From assembly GCA_015490755.1 (NCBI GenBank), contig WFXF01000086.1, positions 1 to 64,000 of the forward strand: a stretch of DNA of 64,000 nt, given 5' to 3'. A model generated the notes under the pieces. The model was not told the DNA's origin, did no database searches, and saw only the letters and a list, made by a program, of their open reading frames with translations. The DNA is from Gammaproteobacteria bacterium. GTDB lineage: Bacteria > Pseudomonadota > Gammaproteobacteria > JAADGQ01. Position numbers and translations under genes: made by a program. Positions 54,997-64,000 of the stretch are shown here, in pieces. The first letter of the stretch is position 1; each line of letters begins with the position of its first letter.

Positions 54997-55233
54997 ATGC
55001 GTATCTACATGCAAATAACGCCAACTGATCAGCCTTTTCGCTTTTGTCATCTGCTATTACAGCAAGATTTACTGGGTAGCTGGATATTCATTAAAGAGAC
55101 AGGCTATCAAGGGGCAGCAGGACGAACCAACCGCAAACTCTGCAAAGATCGACAACATGCACAAGAGATACTGATTCAACAGCGCGACTTGATGCTGAAA
55201 AGAGGCTATCGTATCGTCTTTTCAGAAAGTTAA
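54997..55233 (+). CDS. Small WGR-domain-like protein
   Basis: The 78-residue protein resembles stand-alone WGR-family proteins: FRFCHLLLQQDLLGSWIFIKETGYQGAAGRTN, then AQEILIQQRDLMLKRGYRIVF. The central WGR itself is altered to TGYQG. WGR domains bind nucleic acid in PARPs and other proteins; the function of the short bacterial forms is unknown. It lies upstream of the damX-like gene, 20 bases apart. Confidence 0.7.
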   Translation: MRIYMQITPTDQPFRFCHLLLQQDLLGSWIFIKETGYQGAAGRTNRKLCKDRQHAQEILIQQRDLMLKRGYRIVFSES

Positions 55234-55253
55234 GCCGCAACAGGATTTGAACA

Positions 55254-56876
55254 ATGAATAAAAATAATAGCTCGGATACCGGTTTTCCTACTGATTTGGA
55301 GTTACCCCAATTACCACAGGATCCATTTACCGACACAGATGATCCAGACTTTTTTTACCCTGAGCACACCCGTATTCAGCGCTTGCGTTTGTTATTACAC
55401 CTCACGTCTCTGGATGACCTATTATTGATCATCGGCCAGCCTGGTGCTGGAAAAACGATGCTGCTTAAGCAATTCTTGTTGCAAGCCAAAGAGACTGCTT
55501 CAGTCAATTTAATTGATGCTCATGACATAAAAAGCGAAACTCAATTTATTGCAACCATCGCAAACACTCTCGATCTGGAGCTCATTGAAAAAGAACAGGA
55601 TCAACCCTTAATAAATCAACTTCTTGACGCTATAAGTAATCTCCAACAAACTGAATTACGTACAATTCTAGCCATTGATAACATCCACAAACTGGATATC
55701 AAAAGCCTTCAGTGCATAGAGACCATTGCTCGCCACACCCAAAAGCATGAAAAACCACTGCACATTGTGATGGCAGGAAACTTTGAAATCCAGCAAACAC
55801 TAGAGCAGCCTGACCTTAAAAAACTAAAGCAAAGTATTCTCCATACATTTGAAGTACCCCCTTTTGATGAGCACCAAACAGAAGAGTACATTCTGCACCG
55901 CTTGCACGCAGCCAATTACCATGATCACTCACTGTTCACTTCTGCTGCAATTAAAAGGATCTATAAAAAATCGGAAGGTTTACCTGAACGTATTAATGCA
56001 TTGGCTCGCCAGATAATAGGCCCACAAGACCAGAACAGACTACATTCAACAGCACCCTCAATATCACTTGAGGCAATTACAGAAGAGCCACCTGAAAAGG
56101 AACCATCCTCATCTACTGTTCAACAATTTAAAAACATATGGAGTACAAACAAATTGACTCCGGCTCTATTATTGGCTGGCATCGCGGCATTCATCTTTTT
56201 TTTACAAAGCACGATCAGCAACCATTTCTCGGAAGATTCAATAGATCAACGCACTGAAGCACTTAGCTTGCCTGTCCTTGAAAAGCAGGCAGAACCACCC
56301 AAGACAGAAGAGCTTTCAAACAATGATGTTCAGCCAGAAGCTCTGCAGACATTAACCCATCCCGCCGCCACAAAAACAGTACCCCAAGCCTCCTCTGAAA
56401 GTTTGAACAATAACAAACAAAAATCCATCGAAACAGCCCCTTCCCCTTTGGGAGAGGTCGTATCTATCGAGCCAGAAATCACTAAAAAACCGGAAGAAAA
56501 AATCAGTACCGCACACTCACCTGCTCCGCCCTCTGTTCAAAAAACAGAGCAAACCGCGGCTATGGTGAGACCAACAATAAAAAGTAAGGAGTGGGTCAAC
56601 AAACAGAATAAAGAACACTATACGTTGCAGGTCTTTGCAATCAGCAAAGAAGATGCGATGCTTGATTTTATTCAAAAAAACCAGCTCACCCATAAAGGAG
56701 CCTATATACGCTTTGAACGTAACAACACAAATTTATATGCAATGCTTTATGGAAGTTATGAAAATCGTAACCTTGCTTCCAAAGCAATCAACAACCTTCC
56801 TGCATCACTTGCAAGCTTTAAACCCTGGCCGCGTAGTTATGGCAGTATCCAGGAGACAATAAAAAATACCCCTTAA
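55254..56876 (+). CDS. damX: DamX-like protein: AAA ATPase, membrane anchor and SPOR domain
   Basis: The 540-residue protein has an N-terminal ExeA-type ATPase (GQPGAGKT near residue 63, ILAIDNIHKL near 145), one membrane helix at about 300-320 (PALLLAGIAAFIFFLQ), a Pro/Glu/Ser-rich linker, and a C-terminal SPOR domain (HYTLQVFAISKEDAM, then YAMLYGSYENRNLASKAI). SPOR domains bind denuded septal peptidoglycan, and DamX takes part in cell division. The ATPase part makes it longer than E. coli DamX, but this form is usual in other gammaproteobacteria. Confidence 0.88.
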   Translation: MNKNNSSDTGFPTDLELPQLPQDPFTDTDDPDFFYPEHTRIQRLRLLLHLTSLDDLLLIIGQPGAGKTMLLKQFLLQAKETASVNLIDAHDIKSETQFIATIANTLDLELIEKEQDQPLINQLLDAISNLQQTELRTILAIDNIHKLDIKSLQCIETIARHTQKHEKPLHIVMAGNFEIQQTLEQPDLKKLKQSILHTFEVPPFDEHQTEEYILHRLHAANYHDHSLFTSAAIKRIYKKSEGLPERINALARQIIGPQDQNRLHSTAPSISLEAITEEPPEKEPSSSTVQQFKNIWSTNKLTPALLLAGIAAFIFFLQSTISNHFSEDSIDQRTEALSLPVLEKQAEPPKTEELSNNDVQPEALQTLTHPAATKTVPQASSESLNNNKQKSIETAPSPLGEVVSIEPEITKKPEEKISTAHSPAPPSVQKTEQTAAMVRPTIKSKEWVNKQNKEHYTLQVFAISKEDAMLDFIQKNQLTHKGAYIRFERNNTNLYAMLYGSYENRNLASKAINNLPASLASFKPWPRSYGSIQETIKNTP

Positions 56877-56891
56877 ATCCTTTGAAGCAGA

Positions 56892-56924
56892 CAAAGGGGG
56901 CTTTATTAAACCCCCCCCCCTTTG
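56892..56924. terminator. Bidirectional intrinsic terminator between damX and ppa
   Basis: CAAAGGGGG pairs with CCCCCTTTG, followed on the plus strand by TTTT. A ten-C run sits in the right arm and loop, so register slippage is possible and sequencing errors are a risk. It serves two convergent genes. Confidence 0.8.
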
Positions 56925-56932
56925 TTTTCTAA

Positions 56933-57469
56933 TTACTTTAGCGAATCTTCATAGCGCTTCACACCGTCAAGAATTTCAGCTTTGGCTTCATTAGCACCGA
57001 CCCAACTTTCTATTTTGACCCACTTGTTCGGTTCCAGATCTTTATAATGTTCAAAGAAATGAGAAATTTGATTGAGCAATAGTTGCGAAAGATCTTCAGG
57101 CTTTTGCACATTAGAATAAAGCTTGCTGAGCTTATCAACAGGAACTGCAATTAATTTTGCATCGAAACCTGCTTCATCAGTCATTCGAAGCATTCCAACC
57201 GGACGTACACGTACCACCGATCCGCTGACCAAAGGAAAAGGTGTCACCACCAATACATCAACAGGATCACCATCATCAGACAAAGTATTTGGCACATAAC
57301 CATAATTACAAGGATAGTGCATTGCTGTACCCATGAAGCGATCAACAAATAACGCACCACTATCTTTGTCTACTTCATATTTTACCGGATCACTATTAGC
57401 AGGAATTTCAATAATGACATTAACATCATTAGGTACATCTTTGCCCGCGCTGACTGCATTTAAACTCAT
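56933..57469 (-). CDS. ppa: Inorganic pyrophosphatase, family I
   Basis: The 178-residue protein matches the soluble hexameric family: [19 protein letters not shown] at the start, the metal motif [11 protein letters not shown] (Asp-x-Asp-Pro-x-Asp) and [18 protein letters not shown]. It hydrolyses pyrophosphate to drive biosynthetic reactions. ATG 57469 matches the start of known enzymes (MSL...); a GTG 30 bases upstream is rejected. It is divergent from adk. Confidence 0.95.
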   Translation of the reverse strand: MSLNAVSAGKDVPNDVNVIIEIPANSDPVKYEVDKDSGALFVDRFMGTAMHYPCNYGYVPNTLSDDGDPVDVLVVTPFPLVSGSVVRVRPVGMLRMTDEAGFDAKLIAVPVDKLSKLYSNVQKPEDLSQLLLNQISHFFEHYKDLEPNKWVKIESWVGANEAKAEILDGVKRYEDSLK

Positions 57470-57545
57470 TGTTTTAATTTCTCCTGTTTGATTGAGCACA
57501 TCATCGCGAACAAGCCTTCTTGTGATTGCGATGAGTGTATAACTT

Positions 57546-57611
57546 TAAGGAGCACACACGAACTACTTCTACACCCTCTAATTGCAGAAGTTATTCCGTG
57601 TGTGCTCCTAA
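57546..57611. repeat. Short palindromic element, family A copy 3
   Basis: The left arm AGGAGCACACACGAACTACT and the right arm, whose complement begins AGGAGCACACACGGAATAAC, flank a loop of about 15 bases. It is in the shared 5' region of ppa and adk, so it is not a terminator of an adjacent gene. Confidence 0.8.
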
Positions 57612-57719
57612 GATTGGAAATAGATAAGATTCTGAAACGCGGTGAATTATAGCGCCCTCACCGCCAAATCTCAAAAATGCCATCAAACACGATATAAATC
57701 ATGTTTTTTGGTTGTTTTA

Positions 57720-57750
57720 TTGCCAAATCAGGCATAGTTACGATTATAAT
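57720..57750 (+). promoter_or_regulatory. Possible adk promoter
   Basis: TTGCCA at 57720-57725 and TATAAT at 57745-57750, spaced 19 bases. The -10 is perfect; the spacing is longer than optimal. Confidence 0.4.
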
Positions 57751-57782
57751 GTTTGCAACATTCAACCAAGGACATATCAGCT

Positions 57783-58433
57783 ATGAGAATCGTTTTTTTA
57801 GGCGCACCCGGTTCAGGCAAAGGCACTCAAGCAAAACTGCTTGTTGAAAAATTTGGAATACCACAAATTGCAACAGGTGATTTATTGCGAGAAGCTGTCG
57901 CAAAAAAAACAGCCCTTGGTCAAGAAGCTAAAGCTGCTATGGATGCAGGACAACTCGTCTCAGATGAGATTGTTCTCGGCATGATCAAACAGCGACTCTC
58001 TCAACCTGATACTCAATCAGGCTTTATTCTGGATGGATTTCCAAGAAATATTAGCCAGGCTCAAGCGCTTGATAAAATGTTAGATGAGCTGAAACAACCT
58101 CTGCAAGGCGCTATCTATTTGAGTGTTGATTTTGATGTTTTGCTTAGACGAATTACGGGAAGACGCACCTGTGAAGCTTGCGGCCAAGTCTATAATATTT
58201 ACACGACACCGCCAAAAAAAGAGGAAGCATGCGATAAATGTGGTGGCAAATTATTACATCGCGCAGATGACAATGAATCAACCATCAGCAAACGGCTCGA
58301 TGTATTTAATCAGCAAACAAAACCTTTAACCGACTATTATCAAACACAAAACAAACTTCATACAGTTCAAGGCATCGGTGATATTGAACATATTTTCAAT
58401 TCCACATGCAGTATTATAAATAAATTTTCTTAG
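57783..58433 (+). CDS. adk: Adenylate kinase with zinc-type lid
   Basis: The 216-residue enzyme has the P-loop GAPGSGKGTQ (7-16), TGDLLR, DGFPRNISQA and the LID domain GRRTCEACG through ACDKCGGKL. Four Cys (130, 133, 150, 153) make a structural zinc site. The E. coli enzyme has no such Cys set. It interconverts ATP, ADP and AMP. ATG 57783 fits the family start MRIVFLGAPG; the upstream in-frame start is rejected. Confidence 0.96.
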   Translation: MRIVFLGAPGSGKGTQAKLLVEKFGIPQIATGDLLREAVAKKTALGQEAKAAMDAGQLVSDEIVLGMIKQRLSQPDTQSGFILDGFPRNISQAQALDKMLDELKQPLQGAIYLSVDFDVLLRRITGRRTCEACGQVYNIYTTPPKKEEACDKCGGKLLHRADDNESTISKRLDVFNQQTKPLTDYYQTQNKLHTVQGIGDIEHIFNSTCSIINKFS

Positions 58434-59456
<1,023 letters not shown>

Positions 59457-59457
59457 C

Positions 59458-59620
59458 CTAGTACATCAACCACTTTATATTGTCGGGTCAGCGAGCCTGT
59501 GGCATTTCGCATCAAGGCATAGCTCGCAGGTAATGGTTGTTCCCTTGGCAAGAGCTATAACGCCGAGGTGGAATGCCACAGGCTCGCTGACCCGACAATA
59601 TAAAGTGGTTGATGTACTAG
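59458..59620. repeat. 163-bp element with perfect 49-bp terminal inverted repeats
   Basis: The left arm at 59458-59506 (CTAGTACATCAACCACTTTA...) is exactly complementary to 59572-59620. The 65-bp centre has no coding potential. The terminal CTAG provides the TAG stop of the gene at 59617. It lies between hemB and the TenI-like gene, which are convergent. It is MITE-like; no transposase is nearby. Confidence 0.9.
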
Positions 59621-60186
59621 AAGCTCCATAATGAGCTTATCGCCGCAATGCCTTGCATTCCGTGGCGATAGGCATCATCAAGATCATTCATAGTCATTCC
59701 CCCCAAAGCATATACAGGCATACTTGCTATACGACAGAGCTGCATCGCTTCAGACCAGCCTAAAATATCAGAGCCCGGATGAGAGCTCGTCTCTTTTACC
59801 GGCGATAGCGCAATAAAATCTATATTCAGCTGATTCGCTTTTTTGATCTGTTCAGCATTATGACAAGAAGCTGCCAACCACTGTCCATGCATTTCAGGTC
59901 GTATCGCTAAAGACATAAGCTGAGCACTCGTTAAATGCATTCCAGCCAAGTCGGGCATGCAAGTTGAGTTAAGTAATAATACCGCGCCATATTGATCACA
60001 AAGCAGAGCTGCTTTTTCAGCGAGCACAACATATTCATCTGATGTAACTGTTTTTGCTCGCAACTGCACCAGACGAACACCGTTTTTCAGGCATCTTTCC
60101 AAGCTATTAAAATATAAATCATGCGAACCGGTTGGCTCGGGTGTAATCAAGTAGCATTCAGGCAAAATAGTCGACGTAATAACCAA
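59617..60186 (-). CDS. Thiamine phosphate synthase/TenI-family protein
   Basis: The 189-residue TIM-barrel protein has CLKNGVRLVQLRAK (conserved Gln-x-Arg), LLLNSTCMPDLAG, MHLTSAQL and SPVKETSSHPG, ending YALGGMTMNDLDDAYRHGMQGIAAI. These match the ThiE/TenI fold, but the usual ThiE DDR/DRVDLA motif is weak (NSTCMPDLAG), so it may be the TenI-like form found with MutT homologues rather than a true ThiE. TTG 60186 follows AGGAAG by 7 bases and overlaps the preceding small gene. Its TAG stop is provided by the end of the inverted-repeat element. Confidence 0.8.
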   Translation of the reverse strand: MVITSTILPECYLITPEPTGSHDLYFNSLERCLKNGVRLVQLRAKTVTSDEYVVLAEKAALLCDQYGAVLLLNSTCMPDLAGMHLTSAQLMSLAIRPEMHGQWLAASCHNAEQIKKANQLNIDFIALSPVKETSSHPGSDILGWSEAMQLCRIASMPVYALGGMTMNDLDDAYRHGMQGIAAISSLWSF

Positions 60187-60430
60187 CCGATACTTCCTGT
60201 ATATTGTTTTGGGAATATTGTAGATAGCGATTTATTTTATCGCCTGAAGCCATTGAATTTGCGCCATATGAATGTTCTGATTGTGCTTGTTTATTGAGCA
60301 CCTCGCCTTCCATCACCTGTTCATGTGTAGCTGTCGTATTCAAAGATACTGGTGCATGCGATTCACTCGGCCTATGTGAAGCCGCCATACCAGAAGAGTA
60401 TGATCGAACAACTGAACCAGAAATATTCAA
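60158..60430 (-). CDS. Hypothetical 90-residue protein
   Basis: Begins at a TTG preceded by AGGT. The sequence is polar and Ser/Ala/His-rich, without membrane segment or signal. The C-terminal part (INRYLQYSQNNIQEVSVGYYVDYFA) is more structured. It overlaps the TenI-like gene by 29 bases, whose ribosome site lies within it, and so is probably coupled to it. No family is recognised. Confidence 0.45.
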   Translation of the reverse strand: MNISGSVVRSYSSGMAASHRPSESHAPVSLNTTATHEQVMEGEVLNKQAQSEHSYGANSMASGDKINRYLQYSQNNIQEVSVGYYVDYFA

Positions 60431-60451
60431 AAAAGTATTACCTGACCTTAT

Positions 60452-61015
60452 TTAAAAAGAAAACTTAAGACCAAAGTGCCCTGTAGAGTCGAGTGTTTCA
60501 CTGTTTCCATTAATTTTTGTTGTCATTTTACGGTATCCCACATAGACAGATGCTTGTGGCAATATACCGTATTCAAATGTCACTTTATATGCAAGAAACC
60601 GGTCAGCATCCATAAACGACACAATATCAGGTGCATAGTTCAACTGCCCAGTCACTCCAAAGCGATCCAGCGCAGGTGGCGAGTAACGTACTGTAATACC
60701 CGGTGTTAGCGCAGCGATATCAAAGTTGTCGGGGAATGTTGCAAAAAGCTTGAGTCCAACGCCAAAAAACAGACCCGGTGCATTAGCGCCCACTTCGTCA
60801 ATCACCTGAATCCCCATATTCCCTACAACTTCATCATCTTCTGTGTACAACAAACCCAGATTAAATTCAGCATCACCTGGCTGGGTTTTTTGCAAAGTTG
60901 AACTATAATCCAACGTTGCACTGTCATTACTCAAAGCCAAATCAACAGTATTTGCACTCACAATAGAACCAAAGCCCAGGCACGATATTCCAAGCAAAAC
61001 TCTCAATTTTTTCAT
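60452..61015 (-). CDS. YfaZ family outer-membrane protein
   Basis: The 187-residue protein has a signal peptide ending SIVSA-NT and beta-barrel features: LNLGLLYTEDDEVVGNMGIQV-like strands, GVGLKLFATFPDN, TPGITVRYSPPALDRFGV, YGILPQASVYVGYRKM and a C-terminal HFGLKFSF ending in Phe. These match the YfaZ family of small outer-membrane barrels of unknown function. It is the first gene of the minus-strand group that includes the 90-residue and TenI-like proteins. Confidence 0.85.
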   Translation of the reverse strand: MKKLRVLLGISCLGFGSIVSANTVDLALSNDSATLDYSSTLQKTQPGDAEFNLGLLYTEDDEVVGNMGIQVIDEVGANAPGLFFGVGLKLFATFPDNFDIAALTPGITVRYSPPALDRFGVTGQLNYAPDIVSFMDADRFLAYKVTFEYGILPQASVYVGYRKMTTKINGNSETLDSTGHFGLKFSF

Positions 61016-61253
61016 TTAGATGGCTCTCCATTCAAAGTTATTTATTATCAAAAACAGGCGCAGAATAAGTCTTTTATCCACACCGTGCAACGCCAACGAC
61101 TCAAAAGGAGTTAAAGTTTATTATTTTGTTGCCGATCAATGTGGAATAATAATTTTCCAAAACAGATTACTTTACAATAATAATAAAAGCAGAAAGCATG
61201 TATATTCTGTTGTACCAAATATCACCACGAAGCACCGCTGAAATATACCTATA

Positions 61254-62795
61254 ATGAGCCGTACCCTACAACTTATATTTCGCGGTTCGTTTTTAAACGT
61301 ATTCTCTTTAGTCGTCAGTATTGCTGTTGCGCTCTACATGATGCCCTTTCTCATCCATTCGCTAGGGGATCGTTGGTATGGAATGTGGACACTTGTCGGC
61401 TCTGTCATAGGCTATTACAACGTACTTGACCTAGGCATTTCAGCCGCTGCCCAACGTTTCATCTCTATCGCCAAAGCAAAAAACGACTCAGAAGAGATCA
61501 GCGCTATTATTTTATCTGCGCTACTGCTCGTGAGCATCGCAAGCATCACTGCATTTTTAGTCAGCTGCGGAATCGCATGGGCTGCGCCTTTTTTTATGGA
61601 GAATGCTTTTGAGATCGAGACTTTTCGCACTATTGTTATTATTCTGGGAATTAACGTTGCCTTTAATTTTATATTTTGGGTTTTTGTTGGCACGATTTCA
61701 GCTCAATACCGCTTTGACATAAACAGTTTCATTCAAATTTTTCAGATCTTTTTACGTTCCGGCCTCATCATCTATTTTGTCAATAAAGGTTATGGCATTG
61801 TTGCATTAGCGATCATCACGCTGATTGCAAATATTGCAAGTGGTATCTGCTCCATTCTGATTTCATACAAGCTTTATGGCGGCTTCAAATTCCGCATCAA
61901 CGCATTAACCTGGCGACGCGCCACTTCAATACTTAACTTTGGTTTCTATGCGTTTCTTTCTCGTATCGCGCATATTGTAAGGTTCGGTATAGATAACTTG
62001 ATTATTGCCGGCTTCATGAACCTTTCTGCTGTCACTCATTACGCTATTGCCAGTCGGCTTGCAGAGTATTTTAATGACCTAATGACCAATGCTCTGGGCA
62101 TATTAACTCCTGTTTTTTCTGAGTACCACAGCCAAAAAAATATGGAAAAAATCAGAGAAAAATACCTGCAAGCAATGCGTATAGGCGTTCTTGCCTCAAC
62201 GATTATGGCGGGTGCAATTCTCATCTATGGAGGCTTTTTCATTGGACTTTGGGTTGGAAAAGATTATCTCGATTCATATGGACCACTGATTATTTTAACG
62301 GTCGCATTTTTCTTTAATGCGATCCATGTACCTTCCTACAACTTGCTTTTTGCCATTGCAAAACATAAACACCTTGCTTTCACCAACCTCAGTGAAGCGG
62401 CCATCAACCTGATATTGAGTCTGATTTTAGTTCGATATTATGGAATGATCGGTGTCGCATTAGCATCCGCTATTCCACTTGTCATTACCCGGCTTATTGT
62501 TATTCCTTACTATGTTTGTCAACAAATTGATTTTTCACATCGTCTATTCCAATGGCAAACCAATAAAATACTCATTCTCTGCGCACTGGGACAGTGGCCG
62601 TTATGGCACCTGCTTACTTACATTTCTGTTGATTCTTTCCTGACCATACTGGTAACAGCCAGCTTTTATTACGCTATGTATATTCCATTAACAATCATTC
62701 TGTTGTTACCAAAAAAGGATCAACTTCTTTTAATTCAGGCCATACCATTCCTGAAAAAACATGCGGACAATCAACAATCTGTGAAAAACAGATAA
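61254..62795 (+). CDS. Polysaccharide flippase (Wzx/oligosaccharide flippase family)
   Basis: The 513-residue protein has about 14 membrane helices and the RfbX-type N-terminus: RGSFLNVFSLVVSIAVALYMMPFLIHSLGDRWYGMWTLVGSVIGYYNVLDLGISAAAQRFIS. RIAHIVRFGIDNLIIAGFM near residue 236 is also typical. It is distant from the polysaccharide locus and stands alone, so its saccharide substrate is unknown. It differs from the MurJ-like flippase at 8315. Confidence 0.9.
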   Translation: MSRTLQLIFRGSFLNVFSLVVSIAVALYMMPFLIHSLGDRWYGMWTLVGSVIGYYNVLDLGISAAAQRFISIAKAKNDSEEISAIILSALLLVSIASITAFLVSCGIAWAAPFFMENAFEIETFRTIVIILGINVAFNFIFWVFVGTISAQYRFDINSFIQIFQIFLRSGLIIYFVNKGYGIVALAIITLIANIASGICSILISYKLYGGFKFRINALTWRRATSILNFGFYAFLSRIAHIVRFGIDNLIIAGFMNLSAVTHYAIASRLAEYFNDLMTNALGILTPVFSEYHSQKNMEKIREKYLQAMRIGVLASTIMAGAILIYGGFFIGLWVGKDYLDSYGPLIILTVAFFFNAIHVPSYNLLFAIAKHKHLAFTNLSEAAINLILSLILVRYYGMIGVALASAIPLVITRLIVIPYYVCQQIDFSHRLFQWQTNKILILCALGQWPLWHLLTYISVDSFLTILVTASFYYAMYIPLTIILLLPKKDQLLLIQAIPFLKKHADNQQSVKNR

Positions 62796-62848
62796 AAACA
62801 GTGTAAATACTGCTTGCGACAAGGAGCGTGCTGCATAATACTGTTAGT

Positions 62849-63412
62849 ATGAATGATACAAATGATTTGACCAACCAATTCCTTATTGCAATGCCTTCAT
62901 TGCTTGATCCTGATTTTTATCGCAGTGTCACCTACATCTGTGAGCATAACGCCAATGGCACGATGGGAATTATCATCAATCACCCTCTTGATATGGCATT
63001 GAAAGATATTTTGACACAAATGGACATTGCTGCCGCCAATAAAAGCATCTCTCAAATACCAATCTATCATGGTGGTCCAGTTCAAGTTGAGCGTGGCTTT
63101 GTTTTACACCGTCCATCAGGCCACTGGGATGCCGAGATTAAAATTGCTGATGATATCGCGATCACAACGTCTCGTGATATTCTGATCGCACTCGCTAAAG
63201 GTGAAGGCCCCGATGACGCACTGATTGCACTCGGTTATGCCGCATGGAGACCTGGGCAACTTGAGCAAGAGCTTGCTGAAAATGCCTGGTTAACCTGCAA
63301 TGCTAACCCCGCGATTATTTTTGATACTCCTAACCAAAATCGCTGGTCGGATGCGGCTACATTAATAGGCTTCAAACTGGAACAACTGACTCATCAGGTC
63401 GGCCACGCCTGA
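62849..63412 (+). CDS. yqgE: YqgE/AlgH family protein
   Basis: The 187-residue protein has the family N-terminus NQFLIAMPSLLDPDFYRSVTYICEHNANGTMGIIINHPL and the YHGGPVQVERGFVLH motif. The function is poorly known; AlgH-type proteins affect alginate and other phenotypes. ATG 62849 fits the known start; a GTG 21 bases upstream is only one base from AAGGAG. It sits upstream of ruvX, its usual neighbour. Confidence 0.93.
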   Translation: MNDTNDLTNQFLIAMPSLLDPDFYRSVTYICEHNANGTMGIIINHPLDMALKDILTQMDIAAANKSISQIPIYHGGPVQVERGFVLHRPSGHWDAEIKIADDIAITTSRDILIALAKGEGPDDALIALGYAAWRPGQLEQELAENAWLTCNANPAIIFDTPNQNRWSDAATLIGFKLEQLTHQVGHA

Positions 63413-63424
63413 CCTCGTAAACCT

Positions 63425-63883
63425 ATGGCTAACAGTAAATCGAAAGAAACAGGTTTTCGAACTTTTTTGGGGTTTGACTTCGGCACTCAAAAAATTGGGG
63501 TGGCAGTGGGCCAGGAGCTCACCGCAACAGCTACGCCATTACAAATTGTGCGCGTTATCAACTTAAAACCAGACTGGCTCACTATTACAGAAATTTTCAA
63601 CACATGGCAGCCGGACGCTGCCGTGGTCGGCATTCCCCTCAACATGGATGATTCTGAACAATCCATGACACAATCAGCACTTCGCTTTCAACGGCAGCTA
63701 GAAGGACGTTATCAGCTTCCTGTTTATGGAGCAGATGAGCGCCTTACGTCCAGAGAAGCGACGAGTATTTTATATTCAGGTGGCAAACGGGGTAAAATTC
63801 AGGCTGGCGAAGTGGATCCGGTTGCCGCTCAACTTATCCTGGAGACCTGGCTGCAAGAACACAAAAACGAGGCATTATCATGA
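63425..63883 (+). CDS. ruvX: Putative pre-16S rRNA nuclease / Holliday junction resolvase-like YqgF
   Basis: The 152-residue RNase H-fold protein has GFDFGTQKIGVAVGQ (first catalytic Asp), VVGIPLNMDDSEQSMTQSA, ADERLTSREA (Glu) and VDPVAAQLILETWL (last Asp). It trims the 5' end of 16S rRNA precursor in E. coli. It overlaps the pyrR start by ATGA. Confidence 0.95.
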   Translation: MANSKSKETGFRTFLGFDFGTQKIGVAVGQELTATATPLQIVRVINLKPDWLTITEIFNTWQPDAAVVGIPLNMDDSEQSMTQSALRFQRQLEGRYQLPVYGADERLTSREATSILYSGGKRGKIQAGEVDPVAAQLILETWLQEHKNEALS

Positions 63884-64000
63884 CTCATATATCCACTGAA
63901 ACAGACCACATGATATCGAATATTGGCCGTGAACTTAAAGTGCGTATAGAATCAGGACAACTCAACAATCCGGCCATGATAGGAATACACACGGGCGGCA
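63880..64000 (+). CDS. pyrR: PyrR-type uracil phosphoribosyltransferase/regulator, 5' end only
   Basis: The first 40 residues are in the window and end in NPAMIGIHTGG, the conserved PyrR segment that precedes the phosphoribosyltransferase core. The ATG overlaps the ruvX stop. In gammaproteobacteria the order yqgE-ruvX-pyrR-pyrB is usual. The catalytic part lies beyond the window. Confidence 0.85.
   Translation, partial: MTHISTETDHMISNIGRELKVRIESGQLNNPAMIGIHTGG

Larger units (their letters stand above)
57470..57782. other. Divergent ppa/adk regulatory region
   Basis: The 313-bp gap contains the family A hairpin at 57546-57611 and a likely adk promoter at 57720-57750. No gene is seen. Confidence 0.5.

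Noticed and set aside
56911-56920. Ten-C homopolymer as a phase-variation tract
   Set aside because: It lies in the terminator between two convergent genes, not in a coding region or promoter.

Overview
The window is a chromosomal segment of a free-living-type gammaproteobacterium of moderately low GC. The evidence is the set of household neighbours: lptM-lysA, yqgE-ruvX-pyrR, a DamX-type SPOR protein, UbiD, a metal-independent-type hemB motif, and a FimT/PilV/PilW/PilX/PilE/PilY1 minor pilin operon. I cannot name the genus from sequence alone. I see no tRNA, rRNA, CRISPR array, integrase or transposase.

Layout. (1) Positions 1-4672, minus strand: an ECF sigma factor operon (sigma, putative DUF3619-type anti-sigma factor, small secreted protein, DUF3106 protein, outer-membrane barrel, and a multicopper oxidase lipoprotein cut by the window edge). 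Three successive exported products carry Met- or Met/His-rich segments, which suggests a copper-handling envelope system. (2) 5054-30002: a Wzx/Wzy-type exopolysaccharide locus. It encodes the Wza-like export lipoprotein, a one-piece BY-kinase co-polymerase, a MurJ-like flippase, an O-antigen ligase/polymerase, five glycosyltransferases, two CE4 deacetylases and asparagine synthetase. It also encodes acetyl-, acyl-, methyl- and phosphoethanolamine-type modification enzymes, nucleotide-sugar enzymes, and an initiating sugar transferase whose halves are in permuted order. (3) 29926-34295: aminopeptidase, a lipoprotein, lptM-lysA and a small gene. (4) 34414-42057, minus strand: minor pilins and a 1562-residue PilY1 whose VWA domain is interrupted by repeat modules. 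(5) 42234-49829: mgtE bracketed by two related inverted-repeat elements, an EAL-HDOD protein, a cupredoxin-like protein and a large lipoprotein. (6) 49931-56876: CspA, a chemoreceptor, UbiD, an ODP-like di-iron MBL protein paired with a soluble chemoreceptor-like protein, a WGR protein and DamX. (7) 56933-64000: ppa, adk, hemB, a TenI-like protein, a YfaZ protein, a second flippase, yqgE, ruvX and the start of pyrR.

Most notable: the ODP-like protein with its chemoreceptor-like partner (53428-54892), the Met-rich ECF/multicopper oxidase locus, the permuted initiating transferase, the split VWA domain in PilY1, and at least three families of intergenic palindromes. One palindrome supplies the stop codon of its neighbour gene. 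All functions are inferred from motifs and context read by eye; no database search was run.
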